NCBI GenBank assembly: GCA_017591395.1
Contig: WEDG01004482.1
Span: 186,001-250,000, forward strand
Reading direction: 5' to 3'
From: Schistocephalus solidus
Taxonomy: Eukaryota; Platyhelminthes; Cestoda; Diphyllobothriidea; Diphyllobothriidae
DNA length: 64,000 nt
The notes under the pieces were generated by a model. The model worked only from the letters and a program-made list of their open reading frames with translations. It did not search any database and was not told the DNA's origin. Made by a program: the position numbers and the translations under genes. This document shows positions 44,966-57,370 of this stretch, piece after piece. How positions within the stretch are numbered: the stretch's first letter is position 1; the number at the start of each line of letters is the position of its first letter.

Positions 44966-45853
44966 TTATTCGTTATTTAGCAGCTTCAATCTCCACGCCA
45001 TTCGCGTCCAGAGTAAGCTCCCGGTTTCTCCAACGTAGTTGCTTTGTCCACCACTGCCCGAGTTCCAGTAAACTACGCCAGACATTTCCTGCCGTGGCAG
45101 CGTGCATTTCGGCCTCATGACTAGGTGCCGGATGGTTGCCTCGGCCTTATGTGCCACCCCAACACTGAGGTTACAGCTCACTCGACGGGATATGGCCGTA
45201 TTTTTAAGTTTGCTGAGGCCAAAATCTTCGCAAGAATTGATAACCGCGTGAGCCGTGAGCTGCTTGAGTCCTGGTTCTCAGGCCTAGAGTCTACCAACAA
45301 GCGCAATGAACTCCCGTTCTTATATTCCGTGTTGAGGCATCGGCTGAGCAGTGAAATGGATCAGGTGGAAATGACATGGGCACCCAACACCTCCGATGAC
45401 AGTGAGCAAACTTGCCTTCTCAATATCATAGCCAAATTTAACATGGATGATGAAATCACGGTCATTAATGACTCGAACGCGGACGGCCAAGCTAGCATCA
45501 CATCAATTACGACCCCCAGCGATGATCGCGATAGCGCTACTTGTGTAACGCATGTGATCGCATGGCCACTACGTACTATAAATACTGTTCACCTTGTGCA
45601 TCTATCACTCTTTCTGCTACTGTCACTGATGATGGGTTTGAGAGAGAATCCGAAACGTCAGGCCAATAAACAACATGCTCTAATGATCGCCTTTTCTTCT
45701 TCTGAACTGCTTCCTGTATCTCGCCTGTTCGCTTCTATTAGTATTCGCATTAAATTTATTACATGCCTTTTATATTTAACTAGCTTGTTTAAAGTGAATT
45801 CTTTGGAAATCATTTGTATAAAGATTCAAAATAAAACGCTCACCACCTTTTGA
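44966..45853 (+). pseudogene. PLE-3 endonuclease, 5' part inverted
   Basis: From about 45179 the plus strand encodes HSTGYGRIFKFAEAKIFARI, then NRVSRELLESWFSGLESTNK and PFLYSVLRHRL, then a long low-similarity tail to a stop at 45851-45853; this frame is open over 200 codons. The preceding part of the same domain (SVGVAHKAEATIRHLVMRPK, LPRQEMSGVVYWN, QSNYVGETGSLLWTRMA) lies on the minus strand at 45177-44990. So the first part of the GIY-YIG module (with YVGET) has been flipped, with the break at about 45178. The long frame (45125-45853) therefore starts with antisense residues and is not a functional protein. PLE-3 endonucleases carry such a long C-terminal tail. Confidence 0.85.
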
Positions 45854-48800
45854 ATTCGATTTTGTATAGTCATTTATCCCCATCCAATAGTTTTTATCTT
45901 ATTTCCTGCAAACATTTCGTCGTTGCATGCAAGGACTTAAACTCTTCGCTGCTCTGACTGAATGAAATCGTTAAAAGGGTATTATCGCCAGTAGTAACTG
46001 ATCAGTGCACGCCCAAGCAGTAAGGGAATAAAGTTCGAACTTCAATTTTTCCTCTCAGCCACCAAACATGAAGCATACGTTTTGAACTTCTGTCGTCTCT
46101 TTTTCATAGTGAGAGCACAGCCGTTATCAGTTCCATGCAATTAAATTTTATGGGCAAATTTTATACAATATAATTCAATTGTTTCTAAGCAAAATTGGTC
46201 ACCTCAGGAATATTTACAAAATAAAGTTAACAATTCATAAATGGCAGTCCGAATCGCGCGTACAAAACAAGAAATTGTAATGTAGTTTATAACGAAAAAT
46301 GTAAACAGAGTTCATAAAACCCTTGGAACGAAAAATCCTAAATGAAGTGATTTGTGAGAAAATATATGTGCAGTTATTTCCTGATAGATAATAAATGCAT
46401 CGGAAAGTATTTTTGAGCGCCCAACAAGACCGAATAAAAAGCAGGAAAATCCATTCATTCGTTCATAAATTTTGTCAATCTTTTCTTGGTAATCTAGCAA
46501 TATTATTGAAAATAACTGCAATAAACAGTCTTCAGGAGGGTCTTGCGCTTTTATTCTAAAATAATTGTTTTCCGAATATATTTTTGTTGTTGCTAACAGC
46601 TACATAAAAATGGGATAAAGTTGAGATTACCTCACTACTCCAAGTAGCATTTCAAACAAAATTACTCTAGATCACTGACTTTTGACTTATCTTCCGATCA
46701 TCTCTAAGCAAATGCTAGCATTTACTTGACTTGCATTGTGACTATAAATGATACTTAAACATTTGTTAGAAAAGATCTTTGGGCAAAACCGCCAGAAATG
46801 ATGTAGAGTGTGTTATCTTTCTCATTAGATTTTGTACATTACTGCTGGCTTCCTAGAAAAGATTAAATACTTTGCAGCAACTAATTACCTGACATTGACC
46901 ACATTCTCGTGCGTTTTTGCGTCTTATTATTCAAATTAAATCTCTCAGACGTCAAAAAACAAACTCCGTGACAGTTCAGCAGGCATTAGTTAAAGAAAAC
47001 TAGTTTATAATGGCATATTTTATATTCGTCAGTAAGTGTGTATAAAAAACAACAAATAAACCAGAACTGGTAGAAGGAGAAGCAAATCCCTCTGCTAAAA
47101 CCATTTCCTCATTATTTTGCAGTCAGAAATTTTCCAACAATCTACCTATCCAATGAAAATTCACATTTGCAAAGTAACGATATATCTCATACATGAATGT
47201 CTCCAATCCGTGGCCTTTTTATAGGAATGAATATCTGTTATGTCACCTAAGGGCAGACAGCATAGTCTGGGTGCGAAGCAAAAGTTTAAGCGCACCATTA
47301 TCCATCTGTGTAGCTTGACTCCTTTCGGTGATAACTTTAAAACAGTTTTTTAACATGTGTGGTATCTTAGCATCTTGCTAAAGCATCTGTGTGACTGCTA
47401 ATGGCTGTTAGGTGTTAAATGCACCTGGTTACACGCCTTCTCCTTCTTTTCGTGCAGACGTTTTGTATTAAGGTTAATGTGATATTCCGACACATCATGT
47501 CATTTATAAAAAATTATTTTCTGACCGGAATAAACAAATTCTCTGTGTAAAAATCGCCTTGCCATCACTAACAGCAACTCATACCTATTATCAGCAGTTA
47601 AGAGTTAGCCGGGCGTTCGCAGAATTGAAATCAAAGCTCCCTAATTTTTTTTATTATTTTCAAAAGTTTTTATTTGTTGAGTCACATATCCAAAAAAATA
47701 CTACCAGAAGATTATAACAATAATAATAGGTAAGATATCTTAGGAGGGTGTTTGTCTCAATCTGTAGAATAAGTTGTCTATTGTTCTCGGCGCAGTCTCT
47801 TATCCCACCAGGAATACTTATGCATTGTGATTCTTTCCCTAGGACAGCACTTAAATCCTCCTCAGCCCCAAAAAGAGATGATGGCTATTACAATATAGTC
47901 AAAAATGAAACATCTAAGTGTGTATATGGCGCACTTCTAACACTTGAGATTTTGTAGCCCTTTTCGATTCGCCACGTTGTTAGTACCGTCAGTTTTGCTA
48001 ATGAGGCTACCTAACACACTTTACAAGTTACGCATAAGCCTTTTGTTTCAAAACGTTCTATAAATAGTGAATCATTAGGCTGCCCTGTCCAAGTACAGTC
48101 TTGATAAATGCAAAATTAACCAAAATTTAAATTTGATTAGGCTAAGTCTTATGTACATTACATACGATTTAAACAATGTTTCTCCAACCAGAGGCTCAGT
48201 AGGCATCAACTGAATAAGAAAGGCACAAAAGCAGTCAAGATTCCAAAAGAACAAATTCCTGTATAGGCAATATGTTTGTGAGCGTTGTATACTAAAGATA
48301 CGTGTTCATTTTTCGCTTTCAGCAGGTAAGGAAAGCAATAATTTCGCACTTCTTGGCCCATATTTCCCTCCTGAAGTTTTGTTTGGGGGAGTATTATTCG
48401 GCATTTAGCTCCAACGGCAGTATACAAAGACTGTTACTCGAACACTTATTCTAAATTACCTTTGTCTCTATGGTAGACAAGCAAAATATGCATTATCAGA
48501 ATGTCTCAAAAGTTGCTCTCTGTTTTTTCTAGTTTCGCATTCATTTAACGTTCTGCGCTTTCATGGTAACCTAGATGAGGATGAATAAACTGACTAGATA
48601 GTTTGCAAAAACTCCTCCTCACTTCACTATCGTTAAAGTTTGCCTAGAACTTTAAATAAATCAAGCCAAAATCCGGAACAGATGGAAAGGACTTTAAGGT
48701 GTAAGCACCACCCAGCATTTCACCATCTACGAAGTAAGTCATAGGAAGTATTTTTTTAACCAGAGAAAATTACATAACTCCAGTCCAAAAAAATGTATGG

Positions 48801-49696
48801 CAGATTTTGAATGCTTGTAGATATGTCAGATTTGGCCGATCGGTGCGTTTGTGGAGGCTTCCCATTGGCCGTCTGATTGGTTTGCGCGTGGATGTAGCTT
48901 CCTGAAACGCTACTTTCAAAAGTCCGAAGACAGCAGTGACCCTTAACGCAGGTATCAAAATAGCAATTTTGACTGGTGTTCCATGGTAAAAGACTTCTCT
49001 TTGTTGGTGTGGTGCGAGTTAAAACGTTTGCGAGACTAGTCAACTGCAAAAATTGTGCATTGGAGAAATGTGAGTACATAGTTAGCGCTCCAAAGTCTCT
49101 CAGCTAAGCTAACATATTACAACTTAAACACTTCTGAGAGCAGAGCCGAAAATGCTTCCAGATAAATTCCTTTCCAAAATATATGTCAAATAGGGAAAAG
49201 TCACAAAACTTATAAATGCAGAATTTTTAGGCTGCTTTGTGTACTTTCGCTTCACATGATGTGAAGGAGTATGTGCGCGGTGCTGATAAGGCCCTGGTTA
49301 AAAAGAATTTCAGAAGACGAAGGAAGTTTTTATTTGGGAATATTTTATATCAGGTAGGGTAAATGGTTTTTTCCCTCTAAGCGTTAACTGTATGGACCGC
49401 ATAGAAAATGTCGAATCAACGTCTTCTCGCCCACCGCAGCAACGTAAACTAGGTCAAACTGTCAATTTTGCTAGGCTGCACACCGCGATCTTGATGGTTA
49501 ACGAAAAAATAAACGCTGATGGGATTTAAGCAATTGTCGTGGTAATTCCCAGAGTGCAGTTTTTTATTTGACATTCAGGAGGAAGTACGATATGCTTCTG
49601 AGAATAACAGCTTTCACGAATGACATATAACGATTTACGCAAAGGTGACTGCGGCTATTAAAAAGCATAATAACGAAGGAATGTTGAATAGAAAAA
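45854..49696. other. AT-rich stretch, nothing recognised
   Basis: A long gene-poor stretch. Short frames (for example 48756-49079, two overlapping on one strand) have no motif. No repeat partner inside the window. Confidence 0.5.
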
Positions 49697-50469
49697 GCGA
49701 GAAGCAAATACGATTTTTCTAAGGTATTTTGAAAGTTTACTAGAGCTGAAAAAACGGGGTGGATTTGAATCGCTCACATTAACTAATGGGCGTCACCGCG
49801 GTGTACTCTAAACAAGGTTTGCAGCCATTTGGCAATAGGGGGCTTAATTTAGGGGATTTAACCTGAGTAAATAAGAGCTCCAGTTGTCTTTAAAATAAGC
49901 CTTCTCTGTAAACAAATGCCCTGCTTCATGCGCTGGTAGGAGGTTCAGCAAAATACGAAGTTTGGATTCAAAAAAGGAAGAATGTGCCTCATGGTGTGTT
50001 TCCTTCGTTTCCAAGTTTACTTATGTTAGAAATCATCAAAGTATATTTCTAAAAAGTAAAGCACAGTGGCAGAAATAAAAGAAGATAATTTTGTGCAGAC
50101 TTGAGGTTTTAATAGCTGAACTGCCACGTAGGGAGAATACCTGTGTCGTTTGCATATGTATGTTACTAAACCTGGACAATGCTTCTAACAGAACACATAC
50201 AAATGCGTTATTTTTAATTGTAAAGCATTTATTTCTAGGGCAATTATCTACCGTTTCAGAATTTGTTTCGATTAGTACACACATGATCGGAAAACTGCTT
50301 ACGGGTTACGTAGAACAACACCAATCAGATTTTTGCATTAAATCAAGGCGTAAGTATTGACATTTTATGAAAACATATTTAGATTTTCAAAAGAGAAACC
50401 GTAAAATCCTAAAACAGAGCATTTAACTCAGCTTGTTTTTTATGAGCAGCAGCCTGAAAACATCTAGGA

Positions 50470-50700
50470 AGCAGTGCAAAAGTTCAAAAGGCATTTTGAA
50501 CAACGTACGAATAAAAGACTCGGCAATATATGCAGGAGGCGACAATCGACAAAAAGGAAGATTTGGATGGCCGTCATTAGATACTCTAGACTAACCACAG
50601 GTTTGCAGGCACTTAAGGCTCGAACCCGATGTCTTTTTGCTAGTACTATAACGCTCTCCCATGGACCCATGGGTGATCAGGTATAGTTACTATGGTAGGT
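50470..50700 (-). repeat. Family A-like repeat in left palindrome arm
   Basis: Minus strand: cccatgggtccatgggagag, a B-box-like GGGTTCGAGCC at about 50611-50621, then a tail with the atccaaatcttcctttttgt phrase that parallels the family A end. The ribozyme part is shortened and not foldable. Confidence 0.5.
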
Positions 50701-51774
50701 GAGTGCTCAAAGAGAGTGTTACTGGAACTTATCGTCTGGTTGTGTTCTAGTTCCAAGTCTAAAGCCCCACATGCTGTCGTACTGGAAAAGGCTTAACACC
50801 AATGACTAGATAGTTGCTACTTCCGGTGGTACAAGCCGCCGACGTAACATGGTATGCTTAACTGTCGATCAACAATCCTTAACATTTCCAGGATAAATTG
50901 TAGCACGTTTAGTCATTTGGAGTTATATTGGAAAAAGCTTAGGAGCATTTAATTCACCTTTTTGTTCCAGTTGCTTATATCTTCTTCAACAGAACGACTG
51001 CGCCAAAGGGGAATTGTCGCTATCGATGTTATTTAAATATTCTGGTTACGAATGCTCGAATCAATCACAATGTCAGAGCAGACCAGAAAAATAGCATTCA
51101 AAAGTTGTATTCATTGTAGGAAGAATAACCATGTACTCCGCGATGCATTCCATAAGTGTAGTTTGCTAAGTTAATCTCGGTAAGTTAAGTTGAGTCGTTC
51201 ATGTCCGTAGTATCATTCAGGTTATTAAGTATTTTGTCAACAGCTGAGTAAAATGCTCACCTTAAAGCCTTGGCTTAATTGCAAAGGCTGAAGAACAATC
51301 TTGTCCTCACAGTTCAAGTTAAATTTGTAGGATTTGGGAACAGGAATCCTCCGTAATATAGGCCATCGGGTGCTAAATTCCCGGGTAGTTTGGCGTAAGA
51401 GTTAGGAAACGGGAACAGCAACTATCCCTGTACTTTAAACGAGAACAACCTGCAGTGGAGGGCTGGGTTTGCATTTTATGTGAAGGACTGGGTTTCTATT
51501 CCTTTAACTACTTGTTTTTCCATGTGGTTTTCTGAATCCTAAGCTTTTTCCAATATAACTCCAAATGACTAAACGTGCTACAATTTATCCTGGAAATGTT
51601 AAGGATTGTTGATCGACAGTTAAGCATACCATGTTACGTCGGCGGCTTGTACCACCGGAAGTAGCAACTATCTAGTCATTGGTGTTAAGCCTTTTCCAGT
51701 ACGACAGCATGTGGGGCTTTAGACTTGGACCTAGAACACAACCAGACGAGTAGTTCCAGTAACACGCTCTTTGA

Positions 51775-51965
51775 GCACTCACCTACCATAGTTACTATAC
51801 CTGATCACCCATGGGTCCATGGGAGAGCGTTATAGTACTAGCAAAAAGATGGCGGGTTCGAGCCTTAAGTGACTGCAAACCTGGGGTTAGTCTAGAGTAT
51901 CTGGTGACAGCCAACCAAATCTTCCTTTGTGTCGATAGTCATCTCCTGCATATATTGCGGAGTCT
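51775..51965 (+). repeat. Family A-like repeat in right palindrome arm
   Basis: Mirror of 50470-50700: B box GGTTCGAGCC at 51855-51864, then tctggtgacagccaacc and cttcctttgtgtcgatag. Present in both arms, so it was in place before the inverted duplication. Confidence 0.5.
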
Positions 51966-52788
51966 TTTATTTGTACGTTGTTCAAAATGCCTTTTGAACT
52001 TTTGCACTGCTTCCTAAATGTTTTCAGGCTGCTGCTCATAAAAAAACCGGCTGAGTTAAATGCTCTGTTTTAGGATCTTACGGTTTCTCTTTTGAAAGTC
52101 TAAACTTTTTTTCATAAACTTTCGATACTTACGCCTTGATTTAATGCAAAAAATCTGATTGGTGTTGTTCTACGTAACCCGTAAGCAACTTTCAGATCAT
52201 GTGTGTACTAGTCGAAACAAATTCTGAAACGGTAGATAATTGCCCTAGAAAGAAGTGCTTTACAATTGAAAATAACGCATTTTTATGTGTTTTGTTAGAA
52301 GCATTGTCGAGGTTTAGTAACATTCATATGCAAACGACACAGGTATTCTCCCTACGTGGCAGCTCAGCTATCAAAACCGCAAGTCTGCACAAAATTATCT
52401 TCTTATATTTCTGCCACTGTGCCCTACTTTTAGAAATCTACTTTGATGATTTCTAACATAAGATAAACTTGGAAACGAAGGAAACACAGCATGAGGCACA
52501 TTCTTCCTTTTTTGAATCTAAATTTCGTATTTTGCTGAACCTCCTGCCAGCGCATGAAGCAGGGCATACGTTTACAGAGATGGCTTCTTTTAAAGACAAC
52601 CGGAGCTCTCATTTACTCAGGTTAAATCCCCTAAATTAAGCTCCCCATTGCCAAATGTCTGCAAACCTTGTTTAGAGTACACCGCGGTGACGCCCATTAG
52701 TTAATGCAAGCGATTCAAATCCACCCCGTTTTTTCAGCTCTAGAAACTTTCAAAATACCTTAGAAAAATCGTATTTGCTTCTCGCTTC

Positions 52789-54845
52789 GACATTTAATTT
52801 CTCCACAGAGTTCATGAAATTCCTTTTGTAAAGTGTAACGTGTGTGTTACTGATGTCCATAATTCTAAAAGACTGGAGCCGATAAGGTATTGAATTGGAA
52901 TCTATCAAAAAAGAAAGAAACTTTCTCGATTTAATTTATTTTTAAATCCTCAATGACACGTAATGTTTGTCGCAATACCTGCATGATGTATTCATTATTG
53001 CTTGAACCTTAATGTTCAAATTCGACTACTGAATACCATTCATATCAGTGTTTTTAACCACCAAAGTTCTACCATTGATGCAAGCAAATTCCCTGGGTAA
53101 AATATCTATTTTGCATCAAATGTGAATATATCTCAGGTAGCGGCGACTAGCGTAGCCTGCATTCGAATGGTGATAAAGCCAAAACGTTCGTTGGCGTAAC
53201 TTTTGTTGCGGTTGACGCACTAACTTCATCGGTTTGCATGCCCTCAAGCGACGTAAATTAGTCCTTTGTCTTAGATGACGCAATAAGTAGCATATTGCCC
53301 TGTCTAATTTCCGACGAAATTAAAGTCCAAGCTTAGGGTGAATCCTCCTGAAGTTTAATATGAATATTTCAGTTAAAATCCATCAGCTACTGTGAAGTAA
53401 CTGCATATTTTGCAAAATCTGTCAGTTATCAGTAGTATACACACGCGTAATTATTTACCATACTGACAGCACACGCACTATATAAATATTTTCAGCGTTT
53501 TTTAACGGTTTTTGGATAAGAAATACCATCGGAGTCTTGGTTTTGATATCAGTATTATTTAAATAGATTGTGTTTACTGGTTTCAAGGCCTATTCATCTC
53601 TTACATATATGCCCAAATCTGATATAAGGCCGCTCAAAAATAATGTTGTATATGACGTGAAGTCACCGATAGAAAATTAAAACTAACAGATTAGACATTA
53701 CTTCCCGACATGAGAAATGGATGATAGTTAGATCATGTGACCTATCACATGCATGGAGTCGAAAGTGACGAATGATTGTTAATAATCTGTACCAATTTAT
53801 TATCAACGCTTTGAGATAATCATCAACCAATATAAAATTTTGAAGCATAAAATAAAGATTTAAAGTAATATGGCGTTGTTTAGACATACCCACCCTTTTA
53901 GAAAAGAGAACAATTCTGAAAAACTCAAAAATCATAGTAACTGAGGTACATTAACCTTGAAATGCACAAAAAACCTGCGCATGAAAAGGGATGCCCTGAG
54001 AGCATGTGGAATTTTGAAGTAAGATGATGCACCAATGGACAACCCATACACCACCATATTACTAACATCGTCAGCCAACTAAATATGGAAGCGAATATCC
54101 TTCAAATTTCTCAACCTGCTAGAGAAAAACCCCGTGGTGTGTAGTGAACATTTGTTGTGGACTACAACTACCTTGACGTTCTCAACTAGTCTTGATTACT
54201 GCATGCACATTATCGAAAACCACGGCACAACCAACAGGTCCGTTTGTGTCCCCTGTTAGTGCATCTGTGACTCAAATCCCGTAAACACCGAGCGTTGGGC
54301 TAATCCAAATATCCTGCTGACCAGCGACCACCACTTCCTCTACCGTAAACAAAATATATGCATGCTAATGCATGCACTAAGGTGATGGCCGGTGCGTTGA
54401 CGCACAACACACTGACCTCGTAGGTGGATCAGCTATTCGCAAATGTTCATTTTTTCACTTAAAGGAGGGCAAATATGTGTTTTTCCATTATTATGTTCAA
54501 TTTAAGATACAGTTTTTGTTTGAGTCGAAGTCGGAACGACTATGACTACAGATTAATAAATTTCCTCTTCATATTTGCATATCAATCAAACCAGAGTACT
54601 CTGCACCCTGTAATTGGTTTGTTCGTCTTTGTGCTCAGAGCCACAGAAGACACCGGTCATATGTACGCACGCCCTTTTGTAAACTTAACTTCTGTTCTTA
54701 AAAATTTCCACTGCGACCTTCTTTTCAAGGACATATACCCTCTGAGCTTTCAATTGTATCTTTTCTTAATTAGTAGAGTGGCTCTTTTTTGCAATTTATG
54801 TACATTCTCTGGGAGACAACTGAGGAGCTAAGAGGGTGGGCTGGT
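52789..54845. other. AT-rich stretch, nothing firm
   Basis: A more G+C-rich patch at 53990-54430 has no recognised content. The 118-codon frame at 54475-54831 is hydrophobic and unassigned. Confidence 0.4.
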
Positions 54846-54849
54846 ATCT

Positions 54850-55265
54850 GGGGTTGAACGTCTCGATGCACGCTCAAATCTATCATGGTTGGCTAAAATC
54901 GATGGCTTGGAAGGCTGTCAATTGAGACACTAATTGGGTTCTCGTTTACGGACGAAGAGTCAGGCTGCAATGGCTCCTTCTTAATATGGCCTTTAGGGCG
55001 CTTTCATTCATTTGGGATCAGAGTCGCCCACACTCCGCTTTTGGTTGTGTGAAATTCTGTTTTTTTGCGCATGGACCAGTAAGTGTGGTGGCAGGCCTAG
55101 GCGCGGGTTCAAAATGTGCCAGCCACCTGCACCTGATACCGTCTCCAGTCTTCTTGGCTCGGTCAAACACCGGACCGAGGGAGAAGGTGTGCGGTAGATA
55201 TGGCGCAAGTCTACTTTTACTACTATCATGTGACAGTTGCTGTCCCTGTTTCCACGACGCTGGCA
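54850..55265 (-). repeat. Family D interspersed repeat
   Basis: The reverse complement of 33940-34260: agagtcaggctgcaatggct and ccttcttaatatggcc at 54955-54990, gatggcttggaaggctg at 54900, tgtgtgaaattctg, and aagtctacttttac at 55208. Four overlapping open frames here are shadows. Confidence 0.72.
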
Positions 55266-56640
55266 GGCACATGGAGGGCAACGTTGAAATCTAAGATCGA
55301 ACTGTCACGTAAGCAAAGTCCTACTCTCCATCACATCAATTGTGGTGGTTAGCGCCGTATCACCCTAATGCATCATTTTGGTGGGTTATATTGTTGACTT
55401 TAGTCGTGCGCTGAGTTGTCACGAGTGATCGAAATTCAAAAAAGTGTGACAGATTTCTTAATAAGGATAGAGTTGCTGTGACCTGTCATATTTAGCATGC
55501 ATGGCACTTCGACTGACCATCCTGACCATATGGAACAATAAGCATGCGTTACCAATTGACCCTGGGGTGTTGTAAAACAAAATGCATCAGCTGAAAGCCA
55601 AGTGCTTGGAAAGGGGTTGTAAGCAAATTTGTCTTCCATTGGACGTCACTGAAATCCACCGTGCTGGCACAGAGGCGCTCGTAAAGGGGGCAACAGAATT
55701 TCGCCAAAAGCTACATATCCATGTGAAACTGTAATACTGCCCTTCCATTCCTCATGCCTCAGACGACAGGGGTTCCGTCATCAGTAGATGACAACAATTA
55801 AAGTTACTGCAAATACCACAGGCTTGTGGATTTTTGAACAATACTCAACTCTCAAATTAAACGTAGACTGCACCGGTAAAACATATAAATAGGCCTTGTG
55901 GCCAGCGTACATTTTGCAGGTAACCCCCAGGCATTCAATAATTATTGTTATTCTTAGGTCCAAAATTTAAAATTTCATGTATTTTGATCAAGTGAATGTG
56001 CAAAACTACATTGCCAAATATTTGTCCTCCTGCTCTGGGTATATTTCGCGAATTATCTGGCGGGTGCTCATCATAAATATGTGCAATTTTAGAACCTAGA
56101 TACATTTTTACGTTTTATTCGGAACAAAATTTCAGAAAACATGTAGTGGTCGTGCATCATGAGCATTATCTCCGCATCCCCTACGTGATAATTTGCGAGC
56201 ATTTTCAAAATAAAATTTGAGGTAGCCCAAAAACTTACCAACGCGGGGGTTTCCCTGAAATAAACAAAATGAATGAGATACAAAATTAACAAAATAATAT
56301 CATCCTAATACCACTACCCTTTGAGAATCGGACTGAAGAATAGTCAACGGTTAAAGCCCTTTAAAATGTCGCAACCGGCTGCAGGGCATTAAAGTGGAAA
56401 ATTCCATTTATTGGAAAACAAGGCAATCTACTGGATAGCTCATAATTTAAAATCATTTAGCTTACAAAAAAAACAAGATAAATAGATATTGAAACTAGAT
56501 GTATATATGTATACAAGTGCAACTTTAATAAAGTTAGTCGATACCTAAACTCACGAATAACTGAGTGGCATTTTTAATTCAATCCTAAATAAGTAAGACA
56601 GATTGGATGTGATTTAAATAACTATACTCCATAATCCTTG
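55266..56640. other. AT-rich stretch, nothing recognised
   Basis: No supported gene, repeat or RNA. Confidence 0.45.
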
Positions 56641-56695
56641 GTGTGGCCTTAACCAAGCCGTTACACAAAAGTTCCCAGCAGCGAAACTTCAGATA

Positions 56696-57109
56696 GTGTT
56701 CTCAACCAACCCTCTTTTACGAGGCGAAGGCAAGGATAGGTTGCCGACTCAGACCACCTCCATGTGCATTTACTCATTTACTTGCTCCTGTGGAGCAGGT
56801 TATATTAGTCGCACGAGTCGGCGCTTATCCAAAAGAATAAAAGAACACATCCCAGCATGGCTGAGCAAAGGGGAAGTCAGGAGCATAAAAAGCACCATCC
56901 TTGCACATCTTGTTGACACCGGGCATAGTGTGGACCCCAGCGAAGCTTTCCGTGTAATTTATAAGGTCCCACCAAACTACCCCAAGCCACTGGGTCAACG
57001 TCTACTAGCAGCAGCAGAAGCGACTGCCATTAGGTTGAAGAAGCCGGTCTTGTGCGCACAAAAGAACCTCGTACAAGCTCCGCGCTTAGCTTGGCCAACG
57101 GCCGCTTAA
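56696..57109 (+). CDS. PLE-2 GIY-YIG endonuclease domain, intact frame
   Basis: 137 codons without interruption. Residues 1-8 MFSTNPLL, then GKDRLPTQTTSMCIYSFTCS (12-31), GAGYISRTSRRLSKRIKEH (33-51), IPAWL, then ILAHLVDTGH and EAFRVIYKVPPNY, ending PRLAWPTAA. It is the C-terminal endonuclease of a Penelope-like polyprotein, which makes the target nick. The usual GIY-YIG reading is altered (YSF for GIY-like, GYISRT for YIGRT, so Gly to Ser), so activity is uncertain. It is the best-preserved PLE-2 endonuclease in the window, but the upstream RT is gone and the ATG is probably fortuitous; a translated gene is unlikely. Confidence 0.8.
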   Translation: MFSTNPLLRGEGKDRLPTQTTSMCIYSFTCSCGAGYISRTSRRLSKRIKEHIPAWLSKGEVRSIKSTILAHLVDTGHSVDPSEAFRVIYKVPPNYPKPLGQRLLAAAEATAIRLKKPVLCAQKNLVQAPRLAWPTAA

Positions 57110-57307
57110 CTGCATGTATCCCCCGCGCCATCTCTGTCCTCCCCCTTCTCCTAGAACGGCTCTACCAAACACTCACTGCCGCCTATCAAATTGTCTCTTA
57201 TCCCCCTTATCCTATGCACATTCCTCAGATAACCCACACAAATGGACGAACATTATCGATTTCATGTTTTAAATTTCTACTGCGTTCCAACGTTTCCCTA
57301 TAACTGT

Positions 57308-57354
57308 ACTGGCCTGAAGAGAAGTTATCGAAAGCAGCGCGTATGCTCGCCAAG
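57308..57354 (+). ncRNA. Type I hammerhead ribozyme, canonical core
   Basis: Stem I TGGC (57310-57313) with GCCA (57349-57352), extendable by AC/GT across one bulge. Core CTGAAGA at 57314-57320. Stem II gaagttatc (57321-57329; G-C and A-U pairs around a loop). GAAA at 57330-57333. Stem III AGCA (57333-57336) with TGCT (57344-57347), loop GCGCGTA. C17 at 57348, cleavage triplet CUC. Every conserved core position is present. It lies about 200 bp after the endonuclease stop, the place where Penelope-like elements carry hammerheads. Two decayed relatives flank the 20-kb PLE-2 copy. Confidence 0.9.
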
Positions 57355-57370
57355 TTGTCTTTTAAATTAT

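Larger units (their letters stand above)
49697..52788. repeat. Large imperfect palindrome (1.25-kb arms)
   Basis: Left arm 49697-50944 and right arm 51537-52788 are reverse complements, about 95 percent alike by eye with small indels, around a 592-bp spacer (50945-51536). Landmarks: caaatacgatttttctaagg at the outer end, tgtactctaaacaaggtttg, cttcatgcgctgg, ctgccacgta, and ggagttatattggaaaaagc at the inner end. Each arm includes a diverged family A-like tRNA-headed repeat. Frames such as 50036-50284 and 52199-52456 are the same sequence read from both arms, not two genes. No transposase in arms or spacer and no clear target duplication outside. Either a foldback-type element or an inverted segmental duplication. 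Confidence 0.92.
56641..57370 (+). mobile_element. Penelope-like element, PLE-2, 5'-truncated
   Basis: Endonuclease frame, about 200 bp of pyrimidine-rich tail, then a complete hammerhead at 57310-57352 and the end phrase ttgtcttttaaa, after which similarity to the 20.8-kb copy stops. The reverse transcriptase is missing, so the insertion is 5'-truncated, as is usual for target-primed retroposition. Confidence 0.88.

Noticed and set aside
45125..45853. A 242-residue host protein
   Set aside because: From residue 19 on it is the PLE-3 endonuclease; the first residues are antisense to the same domain.
50036..52456. Two related genes in opposite orientation
   Set aside because: They are the same stretch of the palindrome arms; the frame differs at its end and lacks motifs.
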